Origin: Bacteriovoracaceae bacterium
GTDB taxonomy: Bacteria; Bdellovibrionota; Bacteriovoracia; Bacteriovoracales; Bacteriovoracaceae
DNA: 64,000 nt
Assembly: GCA_018649885.1 (NCBI GenBank)
Contig: JABIHA010000086.1
Coordinates: 1-64,000, forward strand
Reading direction: 5' to 3'
Shown here: positions 1 to 9,276 of the stretch, one piece after another
How the letters are laid out: the number at the start of each line of letters is the position of its first letter
Position numbering within the stretch: position 1 is the first letter of the stretch
Position numbers and translations under genes: made by a program
The notes under the pieces: generated by a model
Database searches by the model: none
What the model was told of the DNA's origin: nothing
What the model saw: the letters and a program-made list of their open reading frames with translations, nothing else

Positions 1-120
1 ATATTAAAATATTGGCAGAAAAGTTACGCTTGGCCAAATAATATGAATGACATAGAGCCGCACCGGCGAAAAAGCCTGGTGGGTTCAACAATTTATTGGG
101 CAGTTACCCTTTTGCGGTAA
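1..120 (+). CDS. C-terminal end of a possible gene cut by the window edge
   Basis: Frame 1 is open from the first base to a TAA at 118-120, giving about 39 residues that end in YWAVTLLR. The stop runs straight into a hairpin with a T-run (119-141), the usual arrangement at a gene end. I do not recognise the protein. The stretch is short, so chance openness in AT-rich DNA is a real alternative; the sequence left of the window would settle it. Confidence 0.35.
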   Translation: MLKYWQKSYAWPNNMNDIEPHRRKSLVGSTIYWAVTLLR

Positions 121-141
121 AACATGCTAGCAGCATGTTTT
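119..141 (+). terminator. Hairpin terminator after the edge gene
   Basis: A perfect 10-bp inverted repeat (aaaacatgct / agcatgtttt) with a 3-nt loop overlaps the TAA stop of the edge reading frame. The 3' arm ends in TTTT. It is short of U residues, so termination strength is uncertain. Confidence 0.4.
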
Positions 142-516
142 AGTGCATAGAGGTATGTGAAGGAGGTGGACTCCCCCACAGTGGAACTGCAGTCCACCGT
201 GAATCAAGCACTAAAACACCCAACTTCTTTAACCCAAGAATCCGAAAAAACCCTAAATCCACTCCAGTGTCTGCCCACCACAAGTAATTTTGAGAGGCAA
301 TACCGCTCAAACTCGGTTCAGTCCAGACCTGAGCCCCACTACACGGCACCAAGTTGAAAAGCACCACAGGTGCTTTTCATTGAGCGACAGTCCACCGTGA
401 ATCAAGCACTAAAGCTCCCCACTACTCTAAACCCAAAATCCGGAAAAACTTTATTTCCACCCAAGTGTACGCCAATACAATACAACCAAACCAAACGTTT
501 TAGTGGATAGAGCTAT
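137..516. repeat. Noncoding region with a duplicated, hairpin-rich repeat
   Basis: A 26-bp block (cagtccaccgtgaatcaagc and six more bases) occurs perfectly at 190-215 and 388-413. Each copy is followed by about 60 bp of degenerate similarity. A second element, gttttagtgSatagaggtatg-like, occurs at 137-157 and 496-516. The elements pair as inverted repeats: gttttagtgc (137-146) with gcactaaaac (208-217), and ggtggact (165-172) with agtccacc (191-198). A separate 11-bp perfect hairpin lies at 355-379. No convincing gene is present. It could be a repeat family or a structured RNA. Confidence 0.5.
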
Positions 517-542
517 GACATGAGATTAAATTGAATTTTAGA

Positions 543-875
543 TTAATTATGAAGTACAACAGCTTCAACTAAGTCTACTCCTGAGCCGTACCATCTCTCA
601 CAGTCATCAGATGAATCCACAGACTCACAATAACTTTTTAGGACAAAGCCATCTCTTGGCATTTTACTGACTTTCTCTTCAAACTCTTCAAGTTTTGCAA
701 AGCACTCTTCTTTTGTTGTCTTTTCAGGAAGGCATAGAACAGTCTTTTTAAAGCTAGCGAGCTTGGTTTTTCTAGCAAAATATGAATATCTGACATATTT
801 TTTGCCTTCGGTTAATTCTTCACTAAAGGCGTTAGCTGAAATAAAAATTACTGAAATGATGAGTAGGTGTCTCAT
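543..875 (-). CDS. Small secreted protein, unknown
   Basis: This 110-residue protein has a clear N-terminal signal peptide (basic MRH, hydrophobic LLIISVIFISANA, likely cut near AFS-EE). The mature part is charged, has four Cys residues that could form disulfides, and no recognised motif. GGGAGAG lies 9 nt upstream of the ATG. It stands alone, followed by the repeat region. Probably periplasmic or exported; no function assigned. Confidence 0.55.
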   Translation of the reverse strand: MRHLLIISVIFISANAFSEELTEGKKYVRYSYFARKTKLASFKKTVLCLPEKTTKEECFAKLEEFEEKVSKMPRDGFVLKSYCESVDSSDDCERWYGSGVDLVEAVVLHN

Positions 876-949
876 TTATTAGCTCTCCCATTAATTGATA
901 AGATGGAGGCATTTCGGAATATTTTTAGAAAAGATAATGGGAAAACTTA

Positions 950-1516
950 TTACCAGCCTGATTGATCTTTATAGCAAGTCATCTTTCCTCTATAGATTGT
1001 CATTGAATCAACAGAAGGCCCACTCCAGGACTCTAATATAAGGTTCTCGCCTTGTTTTGACCAAACCATTTTTGTAAATTGATTACTTTCTCTTAGTACT
1101 TGATATTCTTCACTGTACTTGTATAAATTAGTCCACTCAAGAACTTCTGAATAGGATTCTCCATCACAGGAGTTGTTTAGGATTTTGTTTTCAGGATTCC
1201 TTTTGGTGGGACGAGGATCGTGGATCTGTTGGAATCTCTGTTCTCCTAAAAACATTTGAGTTTCAAGAATCTTATGCCATACAAAGAACTTTATTGATGA
1301 AGTGAAGTTGTATATTCCTTCCCCTGCATCTTCAATCTCTACATAGTACTTGTATTTTTCATATAGTTTTCTTGTTGTCTCTCTGTCTCCTGCTGTAAGC
1401 TCTCCGTCAACGTGTACGCAATTTGTGAAATTTCCACCGAGTTTTGGACAGTTGTTTTCTGCCAGAGCACTTAACCCTGTGAATAGAAAACTTATCATTA
1501 AAATCAATTTTGTCAT
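950..1516 (-). CDS. Secreted protein, unknown
   Basis: A 188-residue protein with a signal peptide (MTKLILMISFLFTGLSALA, cleavage predicted before ENN) and a mature domain containing several Cys residues. AAGGTG lies 5 nt before the ATG. It has the same orientation as the small secreted gene that follows (gap about 75 bp), so the two may be co-transcribed. No family was recognised. Export to the periplasm or outside is inferred only from the signal peptide. Confidence 0.6.
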   Translation of the reverse strand: MTKLILMISFLFTGLSALAENNCPKLGGNFTNCVHVDGELTAGDRETTRKLYEKYKYYVEIEDAGEGIYNFTSSIKFFVWHKILETQMFLGEQRFQQIHDPRPTKRNPENKILNNSCDGESYSEVLEWTNLYKYSEEYQVLRESNQFTKMVWSKQGENLILESWSGPSVDSMTIYRGKMTCYKDQSGW

Positions 1517-1608
1517 GTCAGCACCTTTTTATCCGGTCTACATTTTATGCTGGGCCCGAATTTTGATCAACGGTCCAGGAAATAAATACAAAAAAGTAAA
1601 TCGTAATT

Positions 1609-2838
1609 TCAGATATTTACAGGCTTTTTTGACCAGATTGTGATTTCTAGGGCTGCCAGTAAAAAGCACAAAAGGCCTACTGTGAGGAAGCTATTTTCAA
1701 ATACCGCCACTTTGGGGCCGTGAGAGAATTTGATGAATACTGAAAAGGCGAGAGGTCCTAGGGACTGGGAAACCATGGCCATCAAAGGAATGATTGTAAG
1801 GTAAAATGTTTTCCCACTGCTGGGTGAGTTTTTAAACAAGACGGCCGTAAAGCTTAAGCCGACAATTGCATTAATTCCCCCAGAAAGAACGATGAGAGCA
1901 GCAAAGTAATTCTCGGGGTTTTTTAGGCCTAAGTGAGTGATGGTGGGGATGAGAATAAAAACGATTCCTACTATAATGGATGCTGCTTTAAGGGGTTTTC
2001 GAACTCCGAAGTTATCAATAATTTTTCCCGACCATGGAAGTATTAACACCATCGCTAAAAGTTTTAAGCTTCCAAGAACAATATTACTGCTGGCAGGAAT
2101 GCCAATTTTTTTAAAATAGAGAGTCATTGGAGCCTGAAGGAAAGAGAGAAGAAAACTTGAAGCAAAAAAATAGCCAAATATTGTCCATGACTTTTTAGAT
2201 ATGATGGCCTCTATTAAAAGAGGGGACTTTTTTTCTTGTAAATCAACAACAGGAAGTTTTGAGAAAATTAAAATTCTTATAAAAAACAAAATGGATAAGA
2301 TGACCACCACGATGATAAATTTTTGTGGAAAAGCTCCATTTTTAAAATAATAGGAAATCGCGATACTACTGATAAAAGCGCATAATCCCCATGAAGTTCT
2401 AAGTTTTGCAAAAAATCTTCCAAGCTCACCTTGCTTGATTAACCCATGGAGGATTGGCCACCAAAATGTTCTGCCCAGCTCTACAAAGAAATAAAATGCA
2501 GCTAAGGATGCCACCAAGGCAATAGGACTTCTCTCATCGCCAACTGAAAGTAAAAAAAACAGTGATGATGACACCACTACTAGTAGCGCCATGGTGTAGA
2601 AAAAAAGTAGGGCGGTCTTGCCTTTTTTCTCACTAATCATCAGCGAAGCAGGGACTTTCACAATGGGCATAATACCTATGATACTCGAAAAAATTAAGGC
2701 AAGACGGTCTGATCCACCAAATGACTTTATATATAAGACTCCAAATGAACCTGCTAGAATGATTGGTAAAATTATTCCAAAGCTCTGACCAAAGAGAGCG
2801 TAACTAAGTGGATTAGTTTTGGAATAGTTTTTTGACAA
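1609..2838 (-). CDS. Major facilitator superfamily transporter
   Basis: The 409-residue protein is almost entirely hydrophobic, with about 12 predicted membrane spans and short charged loops, matching the length and pattern of MFS permeases. The substrate cannot be told. The start is a TTG at 2838 with GGAG five bases upstream, inside the 3' end of the methyltransferase gene (26-bp overlap), so it is translationally coupled as the last gene of a cstA / trmH-like / MFS operon. The operon context with CstA hints at nutrient uptake, but this is inference. Confidence 0.75.
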   Translation of the reverse strand: MSKNYSKTNPLSYALFGQSFGIILPIILAGSFGVLYIKSFGGSDRLALIFSSIIGIMPIVKVPASLMISEKKGKTALLFFYTMALLVVVSSSLFFLLSVGDERSPIALVASLAAFYFFVELGRTFWWPILHGLIKQGELGRFFAKLRTSWGLCAFISSIAISYYFKNGAFPQKFIIVVVILSILFFIRILIFSKLPVVDLQEKKSPLLIEAIISKKSWTIFGYFFASSFLLSFLQAPMTLYFKKIGIPASSNIVLGSLKLLAMVLILPWSGKIIDNFGVRKPLKAASIIVGIVFILIPTITHLGLKNPENYFAALIVLSGGINAIVGLSFTAVLFKNSPSSGKTFYLTIIPLMAMVSQSLGPLAFSVFIKFSHGPKVAVFENSFLTVGLLCFLLAALEITIWSKKPVNI

Positions 2839-3541
2839 GGGCGTCTCCGTATTTTATGGACTTGATATAGTAAAAAGCGCGAATCGCTTCTTTTTCTTCA
2901 AGAGTAAGGTCTCCCATCTTTCCAAAAGTATTTTTTCTTTTTGAATAGGCTTGCTGCAAGCAAATCGCTGCTGCCACCGAGACATTAAAGCTCTGAGTGA
3001 AACCAACTGAAGGAATCAGAACATTAACGTCGGCAAGCTTTGCTGCTTCTTCAGAGACACCAATATGTTCATTGCCGAAAACAAAGGCCCATTTTTGCGT
3101 GAAATCAAGTTCCGTTATTTCAACGGCGTCACTAGCAAGTGATGTTGTAGCGACTTTATATCCGGCCTTTTTAAGAGATGATATGCATTCAGGAGTCGAG
3201 TCCCAGTCAAAGAAATCACACCACTTATGTGCACCAGAAGTAATTCTATTGGCAGATTTGGTTCTGTCCGCACGGATCAAATGCATGCTCATGATACCAA
3301 AAGCTTCAGAAGAGCGAACAATGGCATTGATATTTCCCATATCATAGAAGTTTTCAAGAACTGATGTAATGGAGTAGGTGCGGTTTTCTAGAATTTCAGT
3401 AAATTTATCTTTTCTAACTTGTGTAATATAGCTGTCTAGAATTTCGCAAATCTCTTTGTCACTAACTGATTTTCCACTAATTTCCATTTGATTGGGATGG
3501 GGGCAAATTTTTTGAGGATCAAAGTCGAAAACATTATTCAT
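2813..3541 (-). CDS. TrmH-like tRNA 2'-O-methyltransferase (SpoU family)
   Basis: A 242-residue SPOUT-class RNA methyltransferase. Three family motifs are visible: motif 1 (NINAIVRSSEAFG), motif 2 (FGNEHIGVS) and motif 3 (IPSVGFTQSFNVSVAAAI), which build the knotted SAM site. Length and motif spacing fit TrmH, which makes Gm18 in tRNA, although other SpoU members cannot be excluded. The start has AAAGGAG upstream and overlaps the end of cstA by 4 bp. Cytosolic; operon with CstA and the MFS transporter. Confidence 0.85.
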   Translation of the reverse strand: MNNVFDFDPQKICPHPNQMEISGKSVSDKEICEILDSYITQVRKDKFTEILENRTYSITSVLENFYDMGNINAIVRSSEAFGIMSMHLIRADRTKSANRITSGAHKWCDFFDWDSTPECISSLKKAGYKVATTSLASDAVEITELDFTQKWAFVFGNEHIGVSEEAAKLADVNVLIPSVGFTQSFNVSVAAAICLQQAYSKRKNTFGKMGDLTLEEKEAIRAFYYIKSIKYGDALVKKLFQN

Positions 3542-5223
3542 TCCTTTGCTCCTTTAAATCTTTTGATGGCCAGAAGTCCTTCAACCACAATCCATATTTG
3601 GGAGATAAATAAGGTGATGGCCAAAGTAGTTAAAAACCAATTTGAATTTCCAATATAAATTTTGATATTCATTATTAGACTCAGCGAGGTTACCCCCACC
3701 ACAAAGACTGCTGGAATTGCAAAAGACGCAGTCGGCTTCTTTGCTTTAATTAGGTAGACCACGATCACTATAAGTGAAAGTCCTGCTAGCATCTGGTTAG
3801 TGGCACCAAAAAGTGGCCAGAGAATAAGACCTCCCTTTCCTCCACCTTTAAGAAGCATGAGTCCCAGAGCACTTCCAACAGCAAGGCCTGCGCCAATAAA
3901 TCTATTTTTAAAAGCATCTATGCCAAAGCTTTCTCCGATTTCTCCAATAATATATCTTTGGATTCTGGCAGCAGTATCGAGGCTTGTGGCCGCAAAAGAA
4001 ATAATCAAAACGGCGATAACGGTTTGGCCAATTTCTTCAGGGATACCAAGTCCCCCTAGAAATCTTGAACTTCCCACAACAAAGGCAGATATTTTGGCCT
4101 TTAGCCCAGAAGCGGCTGACCAAGATGAGTAGTGAAGGTGCCATTCTGTGGCGGTCTTAAAACCAGCTGTTGCTGCTATTGTTGCTAGCAAGGCCAGAAG
4201 TCCTTCACCTAGCATACTTCCGTAGCCTATGGGTCTGGCATCCACCCATTTATTCACTTGCTTTGAAGTGGTACCACTGGCCACCAAACCGTGAAAACCC
4301 GAAATAGCGCCGCAAGCAATGGTGATAAATAGAAAAGGAAACATGGGAGGGGCACCATCGGCAGATGTATTAATCATGGGGGCGACAACTGGTGGGTGAA
4401 CAACAATAAGCCCTAAAATAATCAGCCCAAGCCCTGTGTAGAGTTGGTGAGAGTTAATATAATCTCTAGGCTGCAGTAAAACCCAAACTGGCAGGATGCA
4501 AGCTATAAAAGAGTAGCCCATGAGAAAAATCATCCACGCATAGGCTTGGTTAGCCCCAAAAATCGGCTCAAGGCTAATTGGGTTGTAGGTTCCAATATAG
4601 ATCATCACCCACAAACAAATCTGGGCCAAAATCGAAGGCCACAAGAGTTTTCCTCCGCCATTTTTATTGATAAAGACACCCATTAAAATAGCGATGATTA
4701 TTTCAAAATTAACGGGAAGAACGGAGCCGGGAAAGCTAATAAATAAATTGGCAATAACAAGAGCAAAGACGGCCAGGACCATCAAAACTAAAAAGAAGAT
4801 CACTATCAGAAAAAGTGTTCTGACTCTTTTGCCAGACTCACCACCAAAAATGCCTTCTGCAATTTGGCCGATGGATTTGCCACCATTTTTCATGGATAAC
4901 ACAAGGGTTCCGAAATCATGGGCCGCTCCCATGAATATAACTCCAAAAATAATCCACAAAACGGCGGGAAGCCATCCCCAAATAACGGCCACGGCAGGAC
5001 CAACAATGGGAGCTGCGCCAGCGATTGAGGAGTAGTGGTGCCCGGTCAGGACATTTTTATGACAAGGGACGTAATCCACTCCATCTTCTAGGGCATGTGC
5101 GGGAGTAGGTGTGTCAGCAAGACTTTTGAGAGCAAATATTTTTTCGCTCAGATACCTTGAGTAAAATCGATAAGCTGTCAAAAAGGCCATGATGCCAAAT
5201 ATTGCAAGCACTGCAGAATTCAT
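3538..5223 (-). CDS. cstA: Carbon starvation protein CstA, peptide/pyruvate-type transporter
   Basis: A large polytopic membrane protein with the CstA signature DYVPCHKNVLTGHHYSSIAG near residue 50 and the conserved AHDFG and GFHGLVASGTTSKQ blocks, plus a C-terminal CstA-type five-helix part. I place the start at the ATG at 5223 because GGAG lies 7 nt upstream; the frame stays open for 28 more codons but those do not look like a CstA N-terminus. Homologues import peptides or pyruvate. First gene of a three-gene overlapping operon. About 561 residues, within family range. Confidence 0.93.
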   Translation of the reverse strand: MNSAVLAIFGIMAFLTAYRFYSRYLSEKIFALKSLADTPTPAHALEDGVDYVPCHKNVLTGHHYSSIAGAAPIVGPAVAVIWGWLPAVLWIIFGVIFMGAAHDFGTLVLSMKNGGKSIGQIAEGIFGGESGKRVRTLFLIVIFFLVLMVLAVFALVIANLFISFPGSVLPVNFEIIIAILMGVFINKNGGGKLLWPSILAQICLWVMIYIGTYNPISLEPIFGANQAYAWMIFLMGYSFIACILPVWVLLQPRDYINSHQLYTGLGLIILGLIVVHPPVVAPMINTSADGAPPMFPFLFITIACGAISGFHGLVASGTTSKQVNKWVDARPIGYGSMLGEGLLALLATIAATAGFKTATEWHLHYSSWSAASGLKAKISAFVVGSSRFLGGLGIPEEIGQTVIAVLIISFAATSLDTAARIQRYIIGEIGESFGIDAFKNRFIGAGLAVGSALGLMLLKGGGKGGLILWPLFGATNQMLAGLSLIVIVVYLIKAKKPTASFAIPAVFVVGVTSLSLIMNIKIYIGNSNWFLTTLAITLFISQIWIVVEGLLAIKRFKGAKE

Positions 5224-5316
5224 ATTGTCTCCAATTTTTGGACCATACCAAAAGGGGTCTATTATGGATACGATTTGGTTTTGACTATGTGGGTAAAAGA
5301 CTGTCACAATAAGTGT

Positions 5317-6681
5317 ATGAAACTTCTGTTACTGCTTGTTATTTCTCTTTTTTTCATTATGGAAGGCCGCGCCCAAAATCTCTCTTTTAGCGCTTCTTAT
5401 ATGGGGGGGTCGACAATGAGCGCTGAGTATCTGCTGATTAATAGCGTGGATGATGGAACCAGCTCTTCATATCCAGTGACAATCTATTATCCTGTGAGAA
5501 ATGACTTTAACACTGAAAATATCACCCTTCCCAATTACACTTACGCTACAGCTTCAAATTGGAGCACATATAATGAATTGCCTGCTATCGAAGTTGGCTT
5601 TCCCGAACAAGATGTAAATACTGATCTTGATTTCGGCGAGCCCTATCTCAAAGTTTTGATAAAAAGGGAAACTACTGATGCATCATTAGACGATGTTCAC
5701 TTTTATGCCAGAAAAAGTAGTAGTGATGATTTTTCTATGTTTGAAAGCAGTCTTGACGCATATTCTGCTCAGGATTGGAGCGATACAGGAGCGGCTAATT
5801 CTCAAGTTATTGCAGACAATGTTGATCACACTTATTACTTGGAATTAGATGATATTGCCAAAGCCGTTGGAGCAGAATCAAACTTTGACGATCCAACGAG
5901 TATTTCCCTCGATATTGAGATTTACGTTTTTATAAACAATGGTGTAATTTCAGCAGATATCTCTGATGATGATATAAGTTCAAGTTACTCAGATGGCATT
6001 TATTTAAACCTGACTATAAGTGATCAAATTCCCAATCCAGGGGTCGACTTCACAGGGATTAAAAGAGGTGACGGTCAACTTACTCTACAATTCAATGGCA
6101 GCGGTGTATCGATACCTGGGGGGCATAAGTACAATTTGGTGGCAACAAATATTGGTAACAACGATGTCGCTTACGGAGTCAATTACAGCACAATGGCCAC
6201 AAGTAGTTACAGTATTTCCAATGAGGATGCCGCCACTAGTGGAGAGCTGTCTAAAACTGGCTTAAAAAATGGACAACTCTATGAATTTTCCATGGCCTTC
6301 CAAGATAACTATTCATTTGTTTCTCCATTTACAAACTCGCTGGATAAAATGCCTTTAGAGATTGAGGCCTTTATAAAAGAGAAGTCTTGTTTTTTACTGT
6401 CAGCGGGATTTCAGACTGATCACTACGTTCTCGAATATTTTAGAATGGTGAGGGATAGCTACCTTTTAAAGACTTCTGTGGGTAAAAAGTTTGTAGATTT
6501 TTATTATAGCTTTGCTCCCCAGTGGGCTCCCTACGTTTACAAGTCAAAGGCCCTCAGTTCAGTTGTAAGAACCCTGGCCTATATTGCTTATGGGGTAGTT
6601 AAATTTTGGTTATGGCTTCTACTGTCAGCAATGCTTTTGATTTCATTTGGGTTGGTGCGAAAAAGAAGTGTTGCAGCATAA
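5317..6681 (+). CDS. Secreted protein with C-terminal membrane anchor, unknown
   Basis: From the ATG at 5317 the protein (about 454 aa) starts with a signal peptide (MKLLLLLVISLFFIMEGRAQ). A long Ser/Asp/Tyr-rich beta-type region follows, then a C-terminal hydrophobic helix and a basic tail (VRKRSVAA). This makes a periplasmic or surface domain tethered by its C-terminus. The layout resembles sorted surface proteins, but no known sorting motif was recognised. It diverges from cstA, so promoters for both probably lie around 5224-5316. Function unknown. Confidence 0.65.
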   Translation: MKLLLLLVISLFFIMEGRAQNLSFSASYMGGSTMSAEYLLINSVDDGTSSSYPVTIYYPVRNDFNTENITLPNYTYATASNWSTYNELPAIEVGFPEQDVNTDLDFGEPYLKVLIKRETTDASLDDVHFYARKSSSDDFSMFESSLDAYSAQDWSDTGAANSQVIADNVDHTYYLELDDIAKAVGAESNFDDPTSISLDIEIYVFINNGVISADISDDDISSSYSDGIYLNLTISDQIPNPGVDFTGIKRGDGQLTLQFNGSGVSIPGGHKYNLVATNIGNNDVAYGVNYSTMATSSYSISNEDAATSGELSKTGLKNGQLYEFSMAFQDNYSFVSPFTNSLDKMPLEIEAFIKEKSCFLLSAGFQTDHYVLEYFRMVRDSYLLKTSVGKKFVDFYYSFAPQWAPYVYKSKALSSVVRTLAYIAYGVVKFWLWLLLSAMLLISFGLVRKRSVAA

Positions 6682-6782
6682 AGGTTAAGCTTTATTTGCA
6701 CCCACCATGGTCATTGAAATTTTCTGATAATTTTGTAAAAATTCCTCTAAATATATTTGAATAAAATAAAGGAGAGGCGGTT

Positions 6783-7526
6783 ATGGCCGGCCACAGTAAA
6801 TGGAAAAACATTCAGTTTAGAAAGGGTGCCCAAGATAAGAAGCGCGGGAAGATGTTTACTAAGGTGATTAAAGAAATCACTGTAGCAGTTAAAAAATCTG
6901 GACCTGATCCGGATTCCAATCCGGGCTTAAGGCTATGTTTGCAAAATGCAAAATCCGCCAACATGCCAAAAGACACCATTGAGCGCGCCATAAAAAAAGC
7001 ATCTGGGGTTGACTCTGCCAATTACACAGAAGTAAGTTTTGAAGGATATGGTCCTTGTGGAGTGGCGATCTTTGTTGAGTGTGCCACTGATAACAACACT
7101 AGAACTGTTTCCAATGTGCGAAGTTATTTTAATAAATATGGAGGCAGTCTGGGAAAGGATGGATGTCTTGAGTTCGTATTTTCTAGAAAGGGGATCTATA
7201 CCCTTAGCTCAGTGGGGATTGATGAAGAAGAGTTCTCATTAGAGATGATAGATGCAGGGGCAGAGGATGTTGAGTTTGAAGATGAGATGGTGACAGTTAG
7301 CTGTGATATGGAAGAGTTTGGAAATATTCAAAAAAAGTTAACTGAGCTTAGGCTAGAGCCACTTGAAGCTGGACTTCAGAGAATCCCTAATGACACCAAA
7401 GATATAGATGTGAATGATTTTCAAAAAGTAATGAGACTTGTAGATATAATTGAAGACGATGATGATGTTCAAAAAGTTTACCACAATATAGAGTTTACGG
7501 ATGAGCTAGCTCAGGCAATGGAGTGA
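6783..7526 (+). CDS. yebC: YebC/PmpR (TACO1) family protein
   Basis: 247 residues with the family opening MAGHSKWKNIQFRKGAQDK, the NMPKDTIERAIKKASG block and the YEGYGPxG-type segment (FEGYGPCGVAIFVE). Length matches the family. Members were described as DNA-binding regulators and more recently as ribosome-linked factors that help translation of proline-rich stretches; the sequence alone does not choose. AAGGAGA precedes the ATG. The following membrane-protein gene overlaps its stop codon. Confidence 0.93.
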   Translation: MAGHSKWKNIQFRKGAQDKKRGKMFTKVIKEITVAVKKSGPDPDSNPGLRLCLQNAKSANMPKDTIERAIKKASGVDSANYTEVSFEGYGPCGVAIFVECATDNNTRTVSNVRSYFNKYGGSLGKDGCLEFVFSRKGIYTLSSVGIDEEEFSLEMIDAGAEDVEFEDEMVTVSCDMEEFGNIQKKLTELRLEPLEAGLQRIPNDTKDIDVNDFQKVMRLVDIIEDDDDVQKVYHNIEFTDELAQAME

Positions 7527-9211
7527 TGATCAAATCTAGAATGTCCCTAAGGGCGAAATTTATTTATCTTTTCGGATTTTTCTTTATTGCGATATTTTCT
7601 CATCTGTTATTTTCGCATCTAGGTTTTGTCGTTTCAGATCATGGAAATAGTCTGGCTATTACCAAAAGATTACTGTTAGGTCAGATTCCTCACTTAGATT
7701 TTATATCCACGACTCCTGTATTTTCTCATTTTCTTTGGATTCCTTTATTAAAGTTTGGAGGAGACTCAATCTTTTTGTGGGAGAGATTTATTGTATGGAT
7801 TGAATATGTTTTTCTAAGTTGGCTGTGGGTTTCTATTTTTAAGAATCTATTTAACTTGAGTCTGACCATTTTGAGAGAATGGTTAATTTTAATTGTTTCT
7901 TTTACATTCACGGCCAACGTTATGCCGCTTATGAGTACGTCCTATGTCGATGCATTCATGCTTTGCTCTCTTGGGATTTATTTAAGGATATTTTACCCTA
8001 AAAATGGAATATGGGGATATGGGCTGATAGCTCTTTCAGTTCTTTCCAAATTGAGTTTTATTGGGGTTTTTCCTATTTTACTTGTGCTCAACAAAGACTA
8101 CAAAAGGCCCACTAGTTTTGTGGCTTTTTTCACTCCGATCTTGTGCTACGCTTTTTATTTAAGCAGTCATGGAGCAATGAGTGAATCCATTCAGCAAATT
8201 TTTTATACTGATAATTTCCTAGATATTGGCTTGCTCTCTACAATCGTAAATAAGTCTTTTTATAGAGGTTTGATCCCTGGTCTTTTTTGGCTGGTTATTG
8301 CTAATTTTGTTTGTAAAAAATATGCCAACGCAAGACAAGAAAGATACCGTTATTTTGAAATCGACTCTATCCTACACAATATTAAGACCCTGATCATTGT
8401 GGTCTTTTTTAGCTATGGTTTCCTTGTCTATTTTCAAGAGAAGTTCACCTACAAATTTCCACTTGCACTATTTGGATTCGTTGTCGGTCATTTCGTTTAC
8501 AAGGTTTTTAACGGAGGATTTGAAAACAAAAAATTTACACTGGCCTCACTTTTAACAATTTATTGTTCCTGGTCCATTCTTTATAATGAGACCTATAACA
8601 CACCTGCTTTTGCATCGGGAATGAATGCTTTATACGTTTTATTTGTATACCTTCATGAAGAAGCTATAATGGTGAATTTTAAAAAATATACTCACAGAAC
8701 AAATAAATTCTTAGTAACTCTCATGGTTTTTGGCATTTCTGTTTGGACCTTTGTTAGAGGGCACTATATATACGGAGAGCTTGAAAGAGTTAAATTAAAG
8801 CATTCTTTATCTCAGATATTGCCTGGGGCCCGCGGTATATTGACCAATGAGAAAAATGCCATGGCCTTAACTGAGCTTAAGTTTCTGGCAGGTAAGTACC
8901 AAAGTGGTGGTTTTACTATCTTTCCAAATTATGGAGGATTTTGGGTGGGATCTTCCCTTTTAAATTCACAATCCATTGACCATTTTGGAGCTCATTTATT
9001 AAAACGAGAGCACATACTTTCCAGGCTGCTTAGTGAGTTAAATTCACTTCCTAAAGAAAGCGTGGTCTTTTTAGAAAATTATGATTCTGCGAGCTTTTCT
9101 CACGATAAAAAACTTATTCCTGCAAAAGAAAATCAGTACTCAGATGCTGTATTAAGTAATTTTAGAGAAATTGAGAAAACAAGTTACTTTACTGTCTATA
9201 AATCAAGGTAG
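7523..9211 (+). CDS. Polytopic membrane protein, possibly GT-C-type glycosyltransferase
   Basis: 562 residues with about 10-12 hydrophobic spans and a C-terminal soluble part. The first loop has DHGNSLAITKRLLLGQIPHLDF-like spacing (a D..N.....LLLGQ.PH.DF pattern), typical of the first external loop of GT-C transferases such as PMT/ArnT relatives, where an Asp is catalytic. This is weak evidence. The start is GTG 7523 or ATG 7526, overlapping the yebC stop, so coupled translation is likely. A hairpin follows the stop at 9214-9242. Confidence 0.55.
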   Translation: MMIKSRMSLRAKFIYLFGFFFIAIFSHLLFSHLGFVVSDHGNSLAITKRLLLGQIPHLDFISTTPVFSHFLWIPLLKFGGDSIFLWERFIVWIEYVFLSWLWVSIFKNLFNLSLTILREWLILIVSFTFTANVMPLMSTSYVDAFMLCSLGIYLRIFYPKNGIWGYGLIALSVLSKLSFIGVFPILLVLNKDYKRPTSFVAFFTPILCYAFYLSSHGAMSESIQQIFYTDNFLDIGLLSTIVNKSFYRGLIPGLFWLVIANFVCKKYANARQERYRYFEIDSILHNIKTLIIVVFFSYGFLVYFQEKFTYKFPLALFGFVVGHFVYKVFNGGFENKKFTLASLLTIYCSWSILYNETYNTPAFASGMNALYVLFVYLHEEAIMVNFKKYTHRTNKFLVTLMVFGISVWTFVRGHYIYGELERVKLKHSLSQILPGARGILTNEKNAMALTELKFLAGKYQSGGFTIFPNYGGFWVGSSLLNSQSIDHFGAHLLKREHILSRLLSELNSLPKESVVFLENYDSASFSHDKKLIPAKENQYSDAVLSNFREIEKTSYFTVYKSR

Positions 9212-9213
9212 TG

Positions 9214-9242
9214 AAAACCCCGACCTTCCTGGCCAGGGTTTT
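9214..9242. terminator. Bidirectional hairpin between convergent genes
   Basis: Inverted repeat aaaaccc / gggtttt (9214-9220 and 9236-9242) lies between the stops of two convergent genes, with A/T runs on both arms. Likely acts as a terminator for both. Confidence 0.5.
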
Positions 9243-9276
9243 AAATCTTATAAATCAATTGAGAGAGAAGAGAGAT

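Noticed and set aside
137..217. Integron attC site
   Set aside because: The inverted arms gttttagtgc/gcactaaaac do not match the RYYYAAC/GTTRRRY core boxes, and no integrase or cassette layout is seen.
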